Positions 7,733 through 16,738 are shown, numbered from the stretch's first letter. The stretch: 64,000 nt of DNA from Pelagibius sp. CAU 1746 (GCF_039839785.1 NZ_JBDOQT010000001.1:1860001-1924000), one strand, 5' to 3'. Notes: generated by a model from the letters alone, not told the origin. Numbers and translations: made by a program.

Positions 7733-9322
7733 TCAGCTCTTCGGCTTGATGAAGAATGCCAGGGTATCTTCGTCGAAACGCGGCTGGAAAATCACGCTGT
7801 TGGCCTTGGAAGCCCAGACGGTTTGCAGCTGCACAACGGAGATGTAGACGCGGTCGGCCATGGTCTCGACCATCGCCTGCTCATAGAGCTTGCGGCGGGG
7901 TTCGGGGTCCAGGGTCTTGGCACCTTCTTCCAGCAGCTTGTCGACCGTCTCGTTCTTGTACTCGATACGATTGTACGCGCCCATTTTCACTTCGGGGTCG
8001 TTCGAGTGGGCGAGGGAGCCCAGGGTGTAGGAGGCCTCGCCGGTCAGCGTGCCCCAGCCATTCATGAAGACCGAGTATTCAAGCCGGGCCTGGGCCGGGA
8101 AGTAGACGGTCTTGGAGATGGCGTTCACGTTGGTCTTGATGCCGACCTGGGTGAACATCTGTCCCAGACCCTGGCAGATCGCGGCATCGCCGGGCAGGCG
8201 GTCGGAGGTGCAGTAGAGGTCGATCTCGAAGCCCTCGGGATAGCCGGCGTCGGCCAGCAGCTTGCGGGCCCGCTCCGGGTTGTACTCGGGGGTTGCGATC
8301 TTGTCGGAGGAGCCGAAGAAGCCCGGCGGCATCATCTGGTTGGCCGGCTTGCCCAGGCCTTCCAGCACGATGTCGACCATGGATCGCCGGTCGATGGCCA
8401 GGTCGATGGCTTCGCGCACCTTGGCGTCGCGCAGCGGGTTCTTGTCCAGCTTGGAACCGTCCTTGGCACGCACCAGCGGCGTGTCGGCACGCTGGTCGAG
8501 CTGCAGGTTCATGATGTAGACGCTGTCGCCGACGATGGCGTCGACGCTCGAGTCGCGCTGCAGCGCCAGATAGTCGACGGAAGAGACGTAGTTGATCACG
8601 TCGACCTGGCCCGCCTTAAGGGCTGCGAGCCGCGAGCTGTCGTTCGGCATCTCCTTGCGGATCACCTTTTCCCAGGGACCCTTGCCGCGCCAGTAGCCGT
8701 CGAAGCGCTCCAGCACCAGGTCGCCCTTGGGCTCCCAGCTCACCAGCTTGTAGGGGCCTGTGCCGACGGCGGCGGGGCCGCCGTTGAAGCCCGCCGCGGC
8801 GGTTTCGGGGGTGGAGTAGTCCTTGGCCGCGTCGGAGCTGACGATGAAGAGGCGCACGAAGTCGTAGGGCAGCGTCGCCGCCGGGCCGTCGGTCTTGATA
8901 TGGATGGTGTGGGGATCGACGATCTCCACCGCGGCGACCCGGCGCACGTAGATGGTGGTCGTCGTCGGGCCGCTGACCACGGGGATGCGCTCGATGGAGA
9001 ACTTCACGTCCTCGGCGTCGAAGTCCGATCCGTCGTGAAACTTCACGCCTTCACGCAGCTTGAACTCCCAGGTCGTGTCATCCAGCGCCGTCCACGAGGT
9101 CGCCAGGCCGGGCTCGATCTGCAGATCGTCGCCGGACCACACAAGCGTGTCGTAGATGTGCTTTGCCGCTTCCGCGTGGCTGCCCAGCGCGGAGTAGTGC
9201 GGGTCCAGGGATTCCGGCCCGCCGCGCACACCCATCGTCAGTGTCTGCGCGACAGACAGCTCTGCCGATAGGGCGACACCCAGGGCAATGGCCGCGGATG
9301 CCAAGAGTCGTCTGGTGTTCAT
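7733..9322 (-). CDS. periplasmic solute-binding protein, family 5 (DppA/OppA type), operon 1
   Basis: The 529-aa protein has a clear signal peptide (positively charged MNTRR, hydrophobic stretch, cleavage probably after SVAQ near residue 26). A family-5 binding domain follows, with the hallmark GPESLDPHYS near residue 36 and WEFKLREGVKFHDGS near 90-104. It captures a peptide, opine, or related nitrogen compound in the periplasm for the downstream permeases. The start ATG has an AAGGAG Shine-Dalgarno. It is the first gene of the operon and divergent from a marR gene. The intergenic space has paired operators. Confidence 0.95.
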   Translation of the reverse strand: MNTRRLLASAAIALGVALSAELSVAQTLTMGVRGGPESLDPHYSALGSHAEAAKHIYDTLVWSGDDLQIEPGLATSWTALDDTTWEFKLREGVKFHDGSDFDAEDVKFSIERIPVVSGPTTTTIYVRRVAAVEIVDPHTIHIKTDGPAATLPYDFVRLFIVSSDAAKDYSTPETAAAGFNGGPAAVGTGPYKLVSWEPKGDLVLERFDGYWRGKGPWEKVIRKEMPNDSSRLAALKAGQVDVINYVSSVDYLALQRDSSVDAIVGDSVYIMNLQLDQRADTPLVRAKDGSKLDKNPLRDAKVREAIDLAIDRRSMVDIVLEGLGKPANQMMPPGFFGSSDKIATPEYNPERARKLLADAGYPEGFEIDLYCTSDRLPGDAAICQGLGQMFTQVGIKTNVNAISKTVYFPAQARLEYSVFMNGWGTLTGEASYTLGSLAHSNDPEVKMGAYNRIEYKNETVDKLLEEGAKTLDPEPRRKLYEQAMVETMADRVYISVVQLQTVWASKANSVIFQPRFDEDTLAFFIKPKS

Positions 9323-9358
9323 CGTACCCCCTGCTCCTTTTTTGCAGAATCTCGAAAT

Positions 9359-9428
9359 AGTTCTGTATGGAACTTGATTTGCTAACGATGTTATGGAATA
9401 TTCTCTATGTCAAGTTCTATATGGAACT
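9359..9428. promoter_or_regulatory. twin inverted-repeat operators in the divergent dpp/marR gap
   Basis: Two almost identical imperfect palindromes, AGTTCTGTATGGAACT (9359-9374) and AGTTCTATATGGAACT (9413-9428), lie 54 bases apart, about five helical turns. Each has AGTTC/GAACT half-sites. The space between is AT-rich and holds GAATATTC at 9396-9403. The second site touches a TTGACA on the minus strand (9408-9413) that could be the -35 of the transporter operon, although I see no convincing -10 for it. A MarR dimer encoded next door is the obvious candidate to bind here. Confidence 0.7.
9374..9402 (+). promoter_or_regulatory. candidate promoter for the marR-led catabolic operon
   Basis: TTGATT at 9374-9379 and AATATT at 9397-9402 are separated by 17 bases, which is a reasonable sigma-70-type match. 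The operator at 9413-9428 would overlap the first transcribed bases and the one at 9359-9374 lies just upstream, a layout suited to repression. Confidence 0.4.
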
Positions 9429-9460
9429 AAATTTCTCTGGGCACATCGAGAGCGAACCGG

Positions 9461-10036
9461 ATGCCGACGCAAATTGATCTCACAGCACCGGAAAGCCAGG
9501 GCGGCGTATCGGGAATGGATCGGATGACCGAAGCCAAGCTGTGGCGCAATCCCTGTCCCTTTGCCTTTCGCCTGAACTATCTGGCTTTGCATTACAACTC
9601 GGCTTGCTACGACTGGGTGCAGCAGACCGAAGGCCTCAGCCGTATCGAGTACGTGGTGATCTACTCCCTGGCGCTTTGCGAGGGCGGACAGGCGCGAGAC
9701 ATCGCGCAGTCTTCCGGCTTTCCCAAGAACAGCCTGTCGCGCGCCATATCGCGCCTGGAGGATCTGGGGCTGGTGACGCGGCGGCGGGATCCAAACGATG
9801 GCCGGTCGCAGGCGCTCTATCTTACCGAGGAAGGCGAGGCGCTGTTCCAGCGCACCTTGCCGGCGTTCGAGCTGCGCGAGAAAGAGATGTTGAAGGGTCT
9901 CAGCGAGGACGAGCTGCGCAGCCTGTCCCATCTGTTGGCCAAGGTCGTGCTGAATTGCGCGCCGCTGCCGGGCGAACTGCCCAGCGAATTTTATGAAAAC
10001 CGTGACAAGCGTTCGAAGGGGACCAAACGCGCATGA
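9461..10036 (+). CDS. MarR-family transcriptional regulator
   Basis: The 191-aa protein has a MarR winged helix. The recognition helix region is near residues 85-105 (SGFPKNSLSRAISRLEDLGLV), followed by the wing RRRDPNDGRSQALYLTEEG. MarR proteins are usually ligand-responsive repressors of the adjacent operon and of themselves. The gene is divergent from the transporter operon and overlaps the next gene by 4 bases, making it the first gene of the amidohydrolase operon. Twin palindromes in the divergent gap are likely its binding sites. The C-terminal tail rich in K and R (DKRSKGTKRA) is unusual but short. Confidence 0.9.
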   Translation: MPTQIDLTAPESQGGVSGMDRMTEAKLWRNPCPFAFRLNYLALHYNSACYDWVQQTEGLSRIEYVVIYSLALCEGGQARDIAQSSGFPKNSLSRAISRLEDLGLVTRRRDPNDGRSQALYLTEEGEALFQRTLPAFELREKEMLKGLSEDELRSLSHLLAKVVLNCAPLPGELPSEFYENRDKRSKGTKRA

Positions 10037-10746
10037 TGATCTCGGAAATGAATTGGATGGATGTCGAACGCCAGGTTGAGCGTGATACGCGCTGTATCCT
10101 GCCGATCGGCTCGACCGAGCAGCACGCTCAGTTGTCTCTCTGCGTCGACATGATCCTGGCCGAAAGGGTGGCCCGCGAGGCGGCGGAGCCGCTGGGCGTG
10201 CCGGTCTACCCGGTCATCCCCTATGGGCTTACGCCCTACTTCAGCGCTTATCCCGGAACGGTCACCCTGCGGGTGGAAACGCTGATGGCGCTGATGCGCG
10301 ACGTCCTCCTGTCGCTGCGCCGCTCGGGCTTTCGCAAGATCCTCATCGTGAACGGCCACGGCGGCAACAACCCGGTCGGCCCCCTGGGACAGGAACTGAT
10401 GGCGGAATGCGGCGACATCTCCGTGCGGCTGCACAACTGGTGGGCGGCGCCACGCACCATGGCGAAGGTGAAGGAGATTCATCCGATCGGCAGCCACGCC
10501 AACTGGATGGAGAACTTCCCCTGGACCCGGCTTCCCCATGCCGAGGCGCCGGAGGGCGAAAAGCCGGCTCCCGATATGGCCAAGATCCGCACCTTGCCGC
10601 CGGAAGATCTGAAAAATCATCTGGGCGACGGCAACTTCGGCGGCCCCTGGCAGCTACCCGACGAGCAGGTACTGGAACTCTGGAAAATCGGCGTTGAAGA
10701 AACGCGGGAGGCGCTGGAAGGCCCCTGGCCGGACTGGAACCGTTGA
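10033..10746 (+). CDS. creatininase-family amidohydrolase
   Basis: The 237-aa product matches the creatininase family of metal-dependent cyclic-amide hydrolases. It has PIGSTEQH near residues 25-32, a following metal-binding aspartate (CVDMILAE) and VNGHGGNNP near 105-113. The first metal motif is variant: classical creatininases read EQHGPHLPL, while this one reads EQHAQLSL and is one residue shorter before the aspartate. It may therefore act on something other than creatinine. Its position between a MarR regulator and dehydrogenase and dipeptidase genes supports a role in breakdown of a small nitrogen compound. Confidence 0.85.
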   Translation: MMISEMNWMDVERQVERDTRCILPIGSTEQHAQLSLCVDMILAERVAREAAEPLGVPVYPVIPYGLTPYFSAYPGTVTLRVETLMALMRDVLLSLRRSGFRKILIVNGHGGNNPVGPLGQELMAECGDISVRLHNWWAAPRTMAKVKEIHPIGSHANWMENFPWTRLPHAEAPEGEKPAPDMAKIRTLPPEDLKNHLGDGNFGGPWQLPDEQVLELWKIGVEETREALEGPWPDWNR

Positions 10747-10778
10747 CGTCCGTCTCACATCGAAAGGAAAGAGGCAGC

Positions 10779-11816
10779 GTGTCGGAAGAACCGATCCTGA
10801 TCTGGGGTGCCGGGGCCATCGGCGGCATCCTGGGCGCCTACTGGGCCCGCTCCGGCCGGCCGGTACTGATGGTCGACATCGTGGCGGAACATGCCCGCGC
10901 CTGCAGCACCGATGGCCTGCAGATCGAAGGCCCCGTCGAAAGCTTCCGTCAGGTCGTTCCCTGCGTGGCGCCGGCCGAGGTGGAGGGACGCTACCGCCGC
11001 ATCGTCTTGGCGGTGAAGGCGCAGGCGACCGAGGCGGCGGTGGGTCAGCTCTTGCCGCACCTCGCCGACGACGGCTTCGTGCTGTCGGCGCAGAACGGCC
11101 TCAACGAGCGCCGCATCGCCGCGCTGGCGGGCGCGGAGCGGACGATGGGCGCCTTTGTGAACTTCGGCGCCGACTGGCAGGCGCCGGGGCGCATTCTCTT
11201 CGGCAACCGCGGCGCGGTGGTGGTCGGCGAGATCGACGGGAGCCTGCGTTCCCGTACACGGGACATGCATGCGCTGCTCCGGCTTTTCGAGCCCGAGGCC
11301 GTGCTGACCGACAACATCTGGGGCTACCTCTGGGGCAAGCTCGCCTACGGCGCGATGCTCTTTGCCACCGCGCTGACCCCGGACAGCATGGCCGCCAACT
11401 TCGCCGATCCCGCCCGCGTGCCGCTGTTCATTGCGTTGGGGCGTGAAGTCATGGCGGTGGCCCGGGCCGAGGGCATTCAGCCGCTGGGCTTCAACGGCTT
11501 CGACCCTGCGGCCTACATGCCGGGCGCGGGCGAGGCTGCGGCGCGCGACTCCGTTGCCGCTTTGGCCGAGTTCAATTCCAAGACGGCGAAGACCCATTCC
11601 GGCATCTGGCGCGATCTTGCCGTGCGCAAGCGGCCCACCGAGGTCGACCCGCAAATCGGCATCATCGCGGAGATCGCCGAAGGGCACGGCATCGCAGTGC
11701 CGGTGCTGGCCCGCCTCGTCGCGTTGATCCACGACATCGAGGACGGACGCCGCCCGCAGTCCGCAGAGACCTTTGCCCTGCTGGCCGAGGCCCTGCCGAC
11801 GGGAGCAGCGGGATGA
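10779..11816 (+). CDS. 2-dehydropantoate 2-reductase-like (ApbA/PanE family) oxidoreductase
   Basis: The protein (about 345 aa) begins with the NAD(P)-binding Rossmann motif LIWGAGAIGGILGAYWARSG and has the ApbA family blocks SAQNGLNE near residue 90 and WGKLAYGAMLFATALT near residue 185. I favour the GTG at 10779 because GAGGC lies just upstream. A TTG at 10743 that overlaps the previous stop is an alternative giving 357 aa. True PanE makes pantoate. In this catabolic operon a related 2-oxo or 2-hydroxy acid substrate is more likely, but that is an inference. Confidence 0.85.
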   Translation: MSEEPILIWGAGAIGGILGAYWARSGRPVLMVDIVAEHARACSTDGLQIEGPVESFRQVVPCVAPAEVEGRYRRIVLAVKAQATEAAVGQLLPHLADDGFVLSAQNGLNERRIAALAGAERTMGAFVNFGADWQAPGRILFGNRGAVVVGEIDGSLRSRTRDMHALLRLFEPEAVLTDNIWGYLWGKLAYGAMLFATALTPDSMAANFADPARVPLFIALGREVMAVARAEGIQPLGFNGFDPAAYMPGAGEAAARDSVAALAEFNSKTAKTHSGIWRDLAVRKRPTEVDPQIGIIAEIAEGHGIAVPVLARLVALIHDIEDGRRPQSAETFALLAEALPTGAAG

Positions 11817-12550
11817 CGGTTGCCCTGGTTACCGGCGTGGTCGGCGGTATCGGCGCCGCCATCGCCCGCCGCCTTGCCGCGGACGGCTTCAGGGTCGCGG
11901 TTTGCGACCGGCCCGGCGCGGCCTTCGAGGAGGCCGCCGCCGCCCTCGCGATGCCGGCCTACGCCGCCGATCTCGGACGCCGCGAGGACGTGCAGAAGCT
12001 GGCTGCCGCGTTGCAGGAGGCGGAAGGCGCGCCGGAGGTTCTGGTGAACGCCGCCGGCGGCGTCTGCGGTCAGGTTCACCAGCCGGTCGACGAGGTGCCG
12101 GAGCGGGATTGGCGCGCGATCTTCGCGGCGAATACAGACAGCGCTTTCTTCCTGGCCCAGGCCCTGGCGCCGGCCATGAAGGCGCGCGGCAAGGGCCGCA
12201 TCGTGACCATTAGTTCGGGGGCCGGCCTGCGGCCCAGCCTTACCCGCGTCCAGGCCTACACCGCCGCCAAGCATGCGCTCGTCGGGCTTACCCGGCAGCT
12301 TGCGCTGGAACTGGGACCCCGGGGCATCACCGTGAACTCGGTGGCGCCCGGCTTCGTGCTGTCGAACGAAGCGACCCGGCGCCAGTGGGAGAGTTATGGC
12401 GAAGAAGGCCAGCGCGCGCTGGTGGAGCGCATCCACCTGCGCCGTCTTGGCCGCCCGGAAGACATCGCGAATGCGGTGGCTTTCCTGGTCAGTGAAGAGG
12501 CGGCCTGGATCACGGGCCAGGTCTTATCGGTCGACGGAGGTCATACGTGA
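11813..12550 (+). CDS. short-chain dehydrogenase/reductase (SDR)
   Basis: The 245-aa protein is a classical SDR. It has the cofactor motif TGVVGGIG near residues 7-14, LVNAAGG near 77, catalytic serine in TISSGAG near 136, and the YTAAK catalytic pair near 152-156. It closes with TGQVLSVDGG, as FabG-like enzymes do. The NAD(P)-dependent alcohol or ketone substrate is unknown. The start ATG overlaps the previous stop by 4 bases and its own stop overlaps the next GTG start, so it sits inside a strictly coupled operon. Confidence 0.92.
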   Translation: MTVALVTGVVGGIGAAIARRLAADGFRVAVCDRPGAAFEEAAAALAMPAYAADLGRREDVQKLAAALQEAEGAPEVLVNAAGGVCGQVHQPVDEVPERDWRAIFAANTDSAFFLAQALAPAMKARGKGRIVTISSGAGLRPSLTRVQAYTAAKHALVGLTRQLALELGPRGITVNSVAPGFVLSNEATRRQWESYGEEGQRALVERIHLRRLGRPEDIANAVAFLVSEEAAWITGQVLSVDGGHT

Positions 12551-13980
12551 CGGATTCAGAAGCGGCGGCGCGCGAAGACGCCGTCGTCGCACATTGCCGC
12601 GTGCGGCGGGAGGATTTTCGCCGACGCCTGAAGGATTATCTCGCCTGCCCCTCGGTCAGCACCGACCCTGACTACCGAGACGGCATGGCGGCGGCGCGCG
12701 ATTTCCTGACGCAGCTCCTGGCTGGTACGGGCTTTTCGAACGTCCGGCAACTGGACGGCGGCGTCGGCGGCCATCCGGCGCTCTACGCCGAATGGCTCGG
12801 CGCGCCCGGCAAGCCAACTCTACTGGTCTACGGCCACTATGATGTCCAGCCGCCAGATCCGCTGGAGCTTTGGGACAGCCCGCCGTTTGAGGCGACCGAG
12901 CGGGACGGCCGGCTCTATGCCCGCGGCATCTCCGATGACAAGGGTCCCAGCATGATCGCGCTGGAAGCGCTGGGCGCTTTCCTGGCGGTCGAGGGCGGTC
13001 TGCCGGTGAACGTGAAAATTCTGCTGGAAGGCGAGGAGGAAACCGGTTCCCCCTCGCTACCCAATATCCTGATGCAGAACGCGGCGCTGCTTGCGGCCGA
13101 CGCGATCCTCTCCGCCGACGGCGCGCGCTGGCGCGCCGACCTGCCGTCGGTGAACGTCGGCTCCCGCGGAAACGGCGGCTTCGAGATTACCCTGCGCACG
13201 GCCTCGACCGACCTGCACTCCGGCCGCTACGGCGGCGCCGTTCCCAACGCGCTGCACGAACTGAGCCGGTTGGTGGCCGGGCTGCACGATTCCGAGGACA
13301 GGGTGGCCGTGCCGGGCTTTTACGACGGCATCGAGATGCCGGACGAGAAGGCCCGGGCCGACCTGGCGGCCATTCCCTTCGACGGCGCGGCCTGGGCAGA
13401 CGCCGTGGGCGCCCGCGAGAAGGGTGAAAGCGGCTACTCGACGCTGGAGCGGCTGTGGGACCGCCCGACCTTGGAGGTGAACGGCCTGTGGGGCGGCTAC
13501 CAGGGCGCCGGCAGCAAGACCGTGATCCCCAAGGAAGCGCACGCGAAGTTCACCGCCCGCTTGGTGCCGGGGCAGGACCCGCAGCGTATTCTCGGGCTGC
13601 TGAAGGACCATCTGCGCGGGCTGTGTCCGCCCGAAGCGGAACTGACCTTCAGCGGCGACCGTGGCTGGACCAAGGCGTACCGCGTGCCTGCCCGGCACCC
13701 GCTGCTGGCGGCGGCCGAGGCGGCGCTGGAAGAGACTCTGGGCCGCAAGCCGCTGCGCGTGCGCATCGGTGCGACCTTGCCGCTCTCCGACCTGGTGCAG
13801 GAAGCGCTCGGCATCGATACGGTGATGTTCTCCTTCTCCACCTCCGACGAGTGCTTCCACGCGCCCAACGAGTTCCTGCGCCTCTCGGCCATCGAAGAGG
13901 GTGTCGCCGCCTGGGTCGCGATCCTGCGCAGGGTCGGCCAGCAGCAACCCGCGGCCTATGCGCCCTTCCGAAGGCGGTGA
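12547..13980 (+). CDS. M20-family metallo-dipeptidase
   Basis: The 477-aa enzyme belongs to the M20 family of two-zinc peptidases/deacylases. It shows VYGHYDVQPPDPLELW near residue 97, GISDDKGPS near 128, the EGEEETGSPS catalytic glutamates near 160, an inserted dimerisation domain, and the final zinc histidine in ECFHAPNEF near 438. The size fits carnosinase-like dipeptidases. It begins with GTG overlapping the SDR stop. With the nearby peptide importer it could split an imported dipeptide or an acylated amino acid. Confidence 0.92.
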   Translation: MTDSEAAAREDAVVAHCRVRREDFRRRLKDYLACPSVSTDPDYRDGMAAARDFLTQLLAGTGFSNVRQLDGGVGGHPALYAEWLGAPGKPTLLVYGHYDVQPPDPLELWDSPPFEATERDGRLYARGISDDKGPSMIALEALGAFLAVEGGLPVNVKILLEGEEETGSPSLPNILMQNAALLAADAILSADGARWRADLPSVNVGSRGNGGFEITLRTASTDLHSGRYGGAVPNALHELSRLVAGLHDSEDRVAVPGFYDGIEMPDEKARADLAAIPFDGAAWADAVGAREKGESGYSTLERLWDRPTLEVNGLWGGYQGAGSKTVIPKEAHAKFTARLVPGQDPQRILGLLKDHLRGLCPPEAELTFSGDRGWTKAYRVPARHPLLAAAEAALEETLGRKPLRVRIGATLPLSDLVQEALGIDTVMFSFSTSDECFHAPNEFLRLSAIEEGVAAWVAILRRVGQQQPAAYAPFRRR

Positions 13981-13986
13981 TGCACC

Positions 13987-14871
13987 TTGCATGACGATAA
14001 CCGCCGAGGTGCCCTGCTGCTTGCGCTAGCCGGACTGGTGTTCACCGGCGAGGTCAGCGTCGTGCGCTTACTGGGCGACGCGGCCAGCGACGGGCAGATC
14101 GTCTTCGCGCGGGCCGGGGTGCAGCTTCTCGCCGTCGCCGTCTGGATACTGCTTCGGAACCCGCAGCTTGTGAAGACGGGGCGGCCGGGGCTCCACCTGG
14201 CGCGCGGCATCACCAGCCTGATCTGCTGGTACTTCTACTACCGCAGCTTTCAGGTTCTCGACCTCGCGCTCGCCACCACGCTTACCTTCACCACCTCGCT
14301 CTTCGTCGTCGCGCTGGCGGGGCCGATCCTGAAGGAGCAGGTCGGCGCGCGGCGCTGGATCCTGACGATGGTGGGCTTCGGCGGTGTGGCGCTCGCCAGC
14401 GGCATTGCCGATGTCGGGACGTCCGTCTTCAACGTCGGCATCGTCTACAGCTTGATCGCCGCGCTGGCGGCGGCGGTCCTGGTGTTCCAGAACCGGGTCC
14501 TGGCGCGCACCGAGGCGACGCCGACGATCATGTTCTACATTGGCCTTGTCACCACAGCCGGCGCGTTGCCGGGACTGATCGAGGCTTGGCATCCGTTGGC
14601 GCCCGCCGCTCTCGGCATGTTGGCGCTGTCCGGCGGGCTCGGCACCCTCGGCATGGTGCTGACCGTCGAGGCATACCGTGTCGGCGAGGTCTCGGCGCTG
14701 GCGCCTTTCCCCTATCTGCGCCTGGTCTTCTCTCTCGCTGCCGGAATCCTGTTGTTCGGCGAATACCCCACTTTCGGCGTGCTGTGCGGCGCCGTGGTGA
14801 TCGCCGGCTGCGCGCTGGCGGTGCGCAGCGGAGAGCCGCGCCGTCGGGGCCTCTCCTCACCGATGCGTTAG
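13987..14871 (+). CDS. EamA/DMT-family membrane transporter
   Basis: The 294-aa protein has about ten hydrophobic segments in two EamA-like halves, with a typical first-half block NPQLVKTGRPGLHLARGI near residue 58 and a second-half GEYPTFGVLCGAVVI near residue 258. DMT transporters usually export amino acids or metabolites across the inner membrane. The only start consistent with the N-terminal helix is a TTG six bases after the M20 stop. It is the last gene of the marR operon and may remove a toxic or surplus product of the pathway. Confidence 0.87.
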   Translation: MHDDNRRGALLLALAGLVFTGEVSVVRLLGDAASDGQIVFARAGVQLLAVAVWILLRNPQLVKTGRPGLHLARGITSLICWYFYYRSFQVLDLALATTLTFTTSLFVVALAGPILKEQVGARRWILTMVGFGGVALASGIADVGTSVFNVGIVYSLIAALAAAVLVFQNRVLARTEATPTIMFYIGLVTTAGALPGLIEAWHPLAPAALGMLALSGGLGTLGMVLTVEAYRVGEVSALAPFPYLRLVFSLAAGILLFGEYPTFGVLCGAVVIAGCALAVRSGEPRRRGLSSPMR

Positions 14872-15091
14872 AGAGAAGACGGCGCTGCGAGCCTGAGATT
14901 GGAGATCAAGCGGGGCCTGTCCGTTCTGGCTCGGCAAGACGGCATTGGGATCCAAGCTGTGTCTTCCAGGAGATCGAGATTTCGGTACCTGCCGCATGCC
15001 TGCGGCGTTCGGTTGGAGAGGCCGTTTGAGCTTTTGTGCTAAGTTCGCTTCAGCCGCTGCCTCTCAGTCACTCTTGGAAAGTTGATCCCCC

Positions 15092-15526
15092 ATGTCCCTC
15101 TTCAGCGTTCTCCTGAACCTTCTCTGGATTCTCTTCGGCGGGCTGTGGATGTCGCTGGCCTGGGGGATCGCGGGGGTGCTCATGGCGATCACCGTCATCG
15201 GGCTGCCCTGGGCGCGGGCGGCTTTCAACATCGCCGGCTATTCGCTGCTGCCCTTCGGGCGCGTGGCGGTGGCGCGCGAGACGGTGACGGGAGAAGAGGA
15301 TTTCGGGACCGGTCCGCTGGGTACGCTGGGCAACCTCATCTGGCTGCTCCTCGCCGGCTGGTGGCTGGCGCTGGGGCACATCGTCACCGCTCTGGCCCTG
15401 GCGATCACCCTCATCGGCATTCCCTTCGCCTGGGCGCACCTGAAACTGGTGCCGCTCTCGCTCTGGCCGATCGGCAAGACGATCCTCGACCGTGACGCGG
15501 CCGGGCGGCTGCGGCAGGGGCGCTAA
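15092..15526 (+). CDS. YccF-family inner membrane protein
   Basis: The 144-aa membrane protein matches the YccF domain, with two repeats of a hydrophobic pair separated by conserved polar turns (ITVIGLPWARAAF near residue 31 and ITLIGIPFAWAHLKL near residue 110). Its function is unknown in the family. It stands alone, more than 200 bases from the EamA gene, and converges with the sulfotransferase operon. The upstream 14872-15091 gap shows no clear RNA gene or terminator. Confidence 0.85.
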   Translation: MSLFSVLLNLLWILFGGLWMSLAWGIAGVLMAITVIGLPWARAAFNIAGYSLLPFGRVAVARETVTGEEDFGTGPLGTLGNLIWLLLAGWWLALGHIVTALALAITLIGIPFAWAHLKLVPLSLWPIGKTILDRDAAGRLRQGR

Positions 15527-15616
15527 TCGTGTGAAACCGATCTGCCTCAAAGGTATAGAGCAGAGTCACAGGGCCGGTGGGTCGCCTTGGGCGAGTCAAG
15601 CCGACCCCGGTCTGCA

Positions 15617-16738
15617 CTAGGCGACCACCGCCGCCCGCAGGCGCGCTTCCACCTCCATCGCCCGTGCCACCAGGGCCGGGTCGGCGCCACGCGCGTCGGC
15701 GCGCGGCGGGGACGGAGCCCTGAAAAGGGCTGCCGCCGCGTCCAGTTTGCCGCCGGCATCCACGTCCAGGCGGGCGCAGAGATCGGCCAGGGCGGCGCGC
15801 CCGCCCGCGCAGGTGTCCTCGTAGGACAGCAGGAGGATTCGTTCGGGGTTGCCGGCCTGCCGTCCGGCGATATGCGCGAAGGCGGCGATCCAGTAGGCGA
15901 GCCAGTAGTCGAGGCCCCCGGGATCAAGGCGCTGCCGGTCGCGGCCTTTGGCGAGCTCGGCCCGACCGGGAAAGGCGATGGGACGGTGCAAGGCACCGAA
16001 CTCGTAGTGGCCGATGTCGGCCATGTAGCGGCGCGCGAAGGGCTCCTGGTCGTGCAGGGCAAGGAAGTTCTCGTGCTGGCGCAGCAGAGAGGCGGCGTGC
16101 TCCAGCGGCCGGCGGAAGGGGATCACGATTTTCGCGCCGGGGAACATGGCCGTGATGAGGTCCAGGCGCGCGATGTTGCCGTTGTTCTTGGAGAGGTAGC
16201 GCCCGCATTGCGCTTCGCCACCGTTTTCCTGCGGGGGACGGCGCAGGGCGACGATCTTCTTCAGGTGCTCGGCGAAGAAGGCGGCGGCTTCGTCCTTGCC
16301 GTCGCCGGCGCGCCACAGGTCGATGCCGCCGTCGTGGTACTTCTCCGGCCAGAAGGCGTGCCATAGGACTTCCTCGAAGGCCTCGGGACTGTCGAAACCG
16401 ATCTCCATGCCGTCGCCGTGGGCGCGCTCGGCGAGCTCGGCGCGCTTGCGGAAGGCGCCGCTGAGCCGCGCCCAGACCATCGGCGCCATGACGAAGGGCA
16501 TGTCGCGGTAGCGGTGGGCGGCGAAGACGGGAAAGCGATGCAGCACCTCCAGCAGCAGCGTGGTGCCGGCGCGCGGCAGCGAGGCGATGAAGACCGGATG
16601 CTCCGCCGTCACCTTGCGAAGCTCGGCCGCATAGAGCCTGCTCTCCAGGTCCGCCGCCGTCAGTTGCAGGCCCGGCACCCCGAAGGCGAGCCGGTGCAGG
16701 CAGCGGTCGAGGAGGGTGTAGTTCAGCGTGAAGGCCAT
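15617..16738 (-). CDS. PAPS-type sulfotransferase family protein
   Basis: The 373-aa cytoplasmic protein has the sulfotransferase 5'-phosphosulfate-binding loop FIASLPRAGTTLLLEVLHR near residues 50-68, and a 3'-phosphate region with MFPGAKIVIPFRRPLEHAASLL near residues 222-243. That suggests transfer of sulfate from PAPS to a carbohydrate, lipid or phenolic acceptor. The start overlaps the preceding small membrane gene by 16 bases. The operon begins with an arylsulfotransferase-like gene, so two different sulfotransferase folds are encoded together. The acceptor is unknown. Confidence 0.85.
   Translation of the reverse strand: MAFTLNYTLLDRCLHRLAFGVPGLQLTAADLESRLYAAELRKVTAEHPVFIASLPRAGTTLLLEVLHRFPVFAAHRYRDMPFVMAPMVWARLSGAFRKRAELAERAHGDGMEIGFDSPEAFEEVLWHAFWPEKYHDGGIDLWRAGDGKDEAAAFFAEHLKKIVALRRPPQENGGEAQCGRYLSKNNGNIARLDLITAMFPGAKIVIPFRRPLEHAASLLRQHENFLALHDQEPFARRYMADIGHYEFGALHRPIAFPGRAELAKGRDRQRLDPGGLDYWLAYWIAAFAHIAGRQAGNPERILLLSYEDTCAGGRAALADLCARLDVDAGGKLDAAAALFRAPSPPRADARGADPALVARAMEVEARLRAAVVA

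Noticed and set aside
6446-9271. Very long plus-strand open frame (941 codons)
   Set aside because: It lies antisense to the DppC, DppB and binding-protein genes, has low-complexity G/D/Q/R/H-rich translation and no family signature. High GC content keeps stop codons rare.
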